From: Nitratifractor sp.
GTDB lineage: Bacteria > Campylobacterota > Campylobacteria > Campylobacterales > Sulfurovaceae
DNA length: 7,211 bases
Assembly: GCA_024762845.1 (NCBI GenBank)
Contig: JANTGQ010000063.1
Location: forward strand, 1-7,211
Direction of reading: 5' to 3'
Shown one piece after another: positions 5,219-7,211 of this stretch. Below the pieces are notes generated by a model that had not been told where the DNA came from, made no database searches, and was given only the letters and a program-made list of their open reading frames with translations. Position numbers and translations under genes: made by a program. The stretch's first letter is position 1. Every line of letters begins with the position of its first letter.

Positions 5219-6109
5219 ATGTTTAAAGAGTATCTCGCTTCATTTATATTTTGGAATCTTAAAATTACTTCTCAAGTTTTGCCCAAAAAGATGAAGTACT
5301 CTATTGCAAAAGGCATCGCCTGGGTTTTCTACAAATATCACAAAAGGTACTATAAAATTGCAAAAGCCAATCTGAATTTTATCTATCAAGATGATATTAC
5401 AAATGAAGAGAAAGAGAAAATAATTAAAGCGATGTTTCTAAATCTTGCGCAAAACCTGGGTAGTTTTATAGAAAACCAGGGTACTACTAAAGAGAAACTA
5501 CTTCAAAAAGTAACCTTTAAAAATGAAGATACTCTACTCAATGCTCTTGCAGGTAATCGACCAATAGTTTTTATTACAGCACATCAAAGTAACTGGGAGA
5601 TTCTCCCTTTGGCAATTGCAGCAAAATACCAGCCGCTTACAGGTGTTGGGAGACCTCTTGACCAAGCATGGTTAGATAAGATTCTCCAAAAAAACCGACA
5701 GCAGTTTCAGATAGAGATGATCAGCAAATTTGGTGCCATGCGAAAGATGGTGAAAACGGTAAAATCAAAAAAACTTTTAGGGCTGCTGGTAGATCAAAAT
5801 TTAGATGGAGTAGAGGTTGATTTTTTTGGAAAAAAGACAATCCATACCAACTCAGCAGCAATTTTGGCTACCAAATTTAATGCAACTGTTATACCGGCAT
5901 TTATTACAAGAGTAGGCTTCGAAGAGTATGTTGCTACATTTTATGAACCCATAGAGATTGAAAAAAGTGGAGATGAAGCACAAGATATTATTAACCATAC
6001 ACAAAAGCAGGCAGCCATCACCGAAAAAGTTATAAGAGAGTCGCCACACGAGTGGTTGTGGATTCACAGGCGATGGAAACAGACTTACCCTAAAATTTAT
6101 AATGTTTAG
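5219..6109 (+). CDS. lpxL: Lipid A biosynthesis lauroyl/myristoyl acyltransferase (LpxL/HtrB family)
   Basis: This 296-residue protein belongs to the family that adds a secondary acyl chain from acyl-ACP to the lipid A precursor on the inner face of the inner membrane. The catalytic H-x4-E motif is His122 to Glu127 (HQSNWE). Other family marks follow in order: GRPL (144-147) with WLDKI, LLVDQN (189-194), DFFG (201-204), the IPAFITR strand (225-231) and the C-terminal PHEWLWIHRRWK (276-287). Length is normal. The first 35 residues contain a weakly hydrophobic segment that probably contacts the membrane. AAAAGG (5204-5209) lies nine bases before the ATG. The stop overlaps the mltG start by eight bases, so the two envelope genes are probably expressed together. 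Whether it transfers laurate, myristate or palmitate cannot be told from sequence; lpxL (also called htrB or waaM) is used as the family name. Confidence 0.93.
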   Translation: MFKEYLASFIFWNLKITSQVLPKKMKYSIAKGIAWVFYKYHKRYYKIAKANLNFIYQDDITNEEKEKIIKAMFLNLAQNLGSFIENQGTTKEKLLQKVTFKNEDTLLNALAGNRPIVFITAHQSNWEILPLAIAAKYQPLTGVGRPLDQAWLDKILQKNRQQFQIEMISKFGAMRKMVKTVKSKKLLGLLVDQNLDGVEVDFFGKKTIHTNSAAILATKFNATVIPAFITRVGFEEYVATFYEPIEIEKSGDEAQDIINHTQKQAAITEKVIRESPHEWLWIHRRWKQTYPKIYNV

Positions 6110-7151
6110 CCACAAGATAAAAATAAAACTAAAATTGCTACTCCTACTTCTTATTGGGATTGCAATCTATCTGCTTTTTCCTCTTAAAACAACATCTCTT
6201 CTCTATATTTCAAAAGATAATAGCACAAAACTCGTGACAGATGCGACTCCTTTAAATCTGTTTGACACAACGCTACTTACTCTTTTCGATATCAAAGGTG
6301 GATGGATTCGTGTTCCCAAAGAGACGAACAGATATAAACTTTACCAAGCAATACTCTTTAAGCCACGAGAGAAAACCCGCACGATGATAATGTATGGTGG
6401 TGCTACCATAAAAGATTTTTTAGACAAAATTGCCAAGCAGGCACACCTTGATAGCCAAATAATGCTCTCAATCTACCACAAATATGCGCTTTTTCATGAG
6501 GCATCAATTCTTTCAAAACACTATAAAATCCCCTACAATACAAATGAGCCAAGCACAATTGCCTATATGCTAAACGACAGCTATAAGCACCTAGATAGCT
6601 TTGCTAAAAAATATGCAACACCACTTAAAAGTAAAGCCTTCAAAAAGAAGCTTATTATTGCTTCTATTATCGAAAAAGAGACACAAAATTATAAAGAGAT
6701 GCCACTTATTGCATCTGTCATCTACAATAGACTCAAAAAAAATATGCGTCTACAGATGGATGCAACGCTCAACTATAAAGCGAAATCACATAAAATTGTA
6801 ACACCAGAAATGATCAAAAATGACCACTCAGCCTATAACAGCTATAAACATAAAGGTTTGCCACCCCAACCCCTTGCAAGTGTTTCGATAGCCTCTTTAA
6901 ATGCGGCATTTAACCCTGCCAAAAGTAACTATCTCTACTTTGTCAAATCCAAAGATGGCAAAAGGCATCTCTTTAGTGCAGTCTATAAAAAACATTTAAA
7001 AAAGGTAAAAAAATACAAAGTTGCTCTTAGAAAAAAATTATCCATAAAGAGAAGAGCCAAATCTCTTATTTTGGCAAATATACCCCCTTCTCCCAAGCTA
7101 CTGCCGTTTAGCGCAGAACCAATTACAGTAAGAGCTACCCTTAAACAGTAA
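6102..7151 (+). CDS. mltG: Endolytic murein transglycosylase MltG (YceG family)
   Basis: MltG is an inner-membrane lytic transglycosylase that cuts nascent glycan strands in the periplasm and is thought to end their elongation. Residues 11-27 are the single membrane anchor, preceded by Lys residues, which puts the rest outside. The catalytic region is clear: ASIIEKET (187-194), in which Glu191 aligns with the catalytic Glu218 of E. coli, then VIYNRLKKNMRLQMDATLNY. YNSYKHKGLPPQPLAS and NPAKSNYLYFV (271-281) are the usual closing motifs. The protein continues about 50 residues beyond HLKKVKKY, with a basic stretch and a Pro-rich end, longer than the typical family C-terminus. The ATG lies inside the last codons of lpxL (8-base overlap) without a clear ribosome binding site, suggesting translational coupling. 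Such proteins were formerly annotated as aminodeoxychorismate lyase (pabC), which is wrong for this family. Confidence 0.94.
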   Translation: MFSHKIKIKLKLLLLLLIGIAIYLLFPLKTTSLLYISKDNSTKLVTDATPLNLFDTTLLTLFDIKGGWIRVPKETNRYKLYQAILFKPREKTRTMIMYGGATIKDFLDKIAKQAHLDSQIMLSIYHKYALFHEASILSKHYKIPYNTNEPSTIAYMLNDSYKHLDSFAKKYATPLKSKAFKKKLIIASIIEKETQNYKEMPLIASVIYNRLKKNMRLQMDATLNYKAKSHKIVTPEMIKNDHSAYNSYKHKGLPPQPLASVSIASLNAAFNPAKSNYLYFVKSKDGKRHLFSAVYKKHLKKVKKYKVALRKKLSIKRRAKSLILANIPPSPKLLPFSAEPITVRATLKQ

Positions 7152-7156
7152 TTGGA

Positions 7157-7162
7157 TATAAT
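7157..7162 (+). promoter_or_regulatory. Probable -10 box of the gene downstream of mltG
   Basis: A perfect TATAAT in TTGGATATAATC begins five bases after the mltG stop codon. Transcription would start near 7169, about 20 bases before the ATG at 7190. No -35 is visible. It suggests that the downstream gene has its own promoter. Confidence 0.5.
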
Positions 7163-7189
7163 CATTCAAAAAAGCGAGAGAAAAAGAGA

Positions 7190-7211
7190 ATGTATATACC
7201 AAAACCTAGCA
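7190..7211 (+). CDS. Start of an unidentified gene, cut by window edge
   Basis: An ATG at 7190 opens seven codons (MYIPKPS) without a stop before the window ends. Purine-rich sequence (GCGAGAG 7174-7180 and AAAGAGA) precedes it and could act as a ribosome binding site, and a TATAAT lies 27 bases upstream. Seven residues do not identify a protein. In H. pylori the mltG-like gene is, as I recall, followed by the 2-oxoglutarate:acceptor oxidoreductase genes oorDABC, so oorD is a reasonable guess from context only. Confidence 0.4.

Overview
This 7.2 kb window looks like chromosomal DNA from a member of the Campylobacterota (former Epsilonproteobacteria). It is AT-rich. The block rnr-holA-rpsF-ssb-rpsR has the order I recall from Helicobacter pylori, and the lipid A acyltransferase and MltG proteins also have the character of that phylum. 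The long acidic membrane protein with a C-terminal helix-hairpin-helix suggests a free-living relative such as Sulfurovum or Sulfurimonas rather than a gastric or intestinal pathogen. That genus-level placement is inference; the phylum is well supported.

Bases 1-3090, + strand: an information-processing block. It starts with the 3' part of RNase R (cut by the window edge). The DNA polymerase III delta subunit gene follows, its start codon sharing one base with the rnr stop. After a 113-base gap with a probable promoter and a two-stem leader structure come S6, SSB and S18. These three are closely spaced, each with a clear ribosome binding site, in the classic rpsF-ssb-rpsR arrangement. A perfect 11-bp hairpin follows rpsR.

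Bases 3091-4874: a small accessory pair. A 137-residue predicted lipoprotein with a lipocalin-like pattern and many histidines (+ strand) converges, 4 bases apart, on a 411-residue minus-strand gene. The latter encodes one N-terminal membrane segment, about 280 residues of low-complexity Ser/Thr/Glu/Ala linker and a C-terminal H3TH DNA-binding-like domain. This is the least ordinary protein in the window.

Bases 4875-5218: a 344-base AT-rich region between divergent genes. It holds probable promoters for both sides, a T9 tract, two inverted repeats, four copies of the heptamer TATTGTA counting both strands, and a locally GC-rich hairpin just before the next gene.

Bases 5219-7211: an envelope-biogenesis block. 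A lipid A acyltransferase of the LpxL/HtrB family overlaps by 8 bases with the gene for MltG, the endolytic murein transglycosylase. A good -10 box follows, then the first seven codons of another gene that runs off the window.

Most of the window is ordinary housekeeping DNA. No mobile element, CRISPR array, tRNA or rRNA was seen. The points worth a second look are the tethered H3TH protein, the structured 4875-5218 region, the rpsF leader and the histidine-rich lipoprotein. None amounts to a demonstrated new system.
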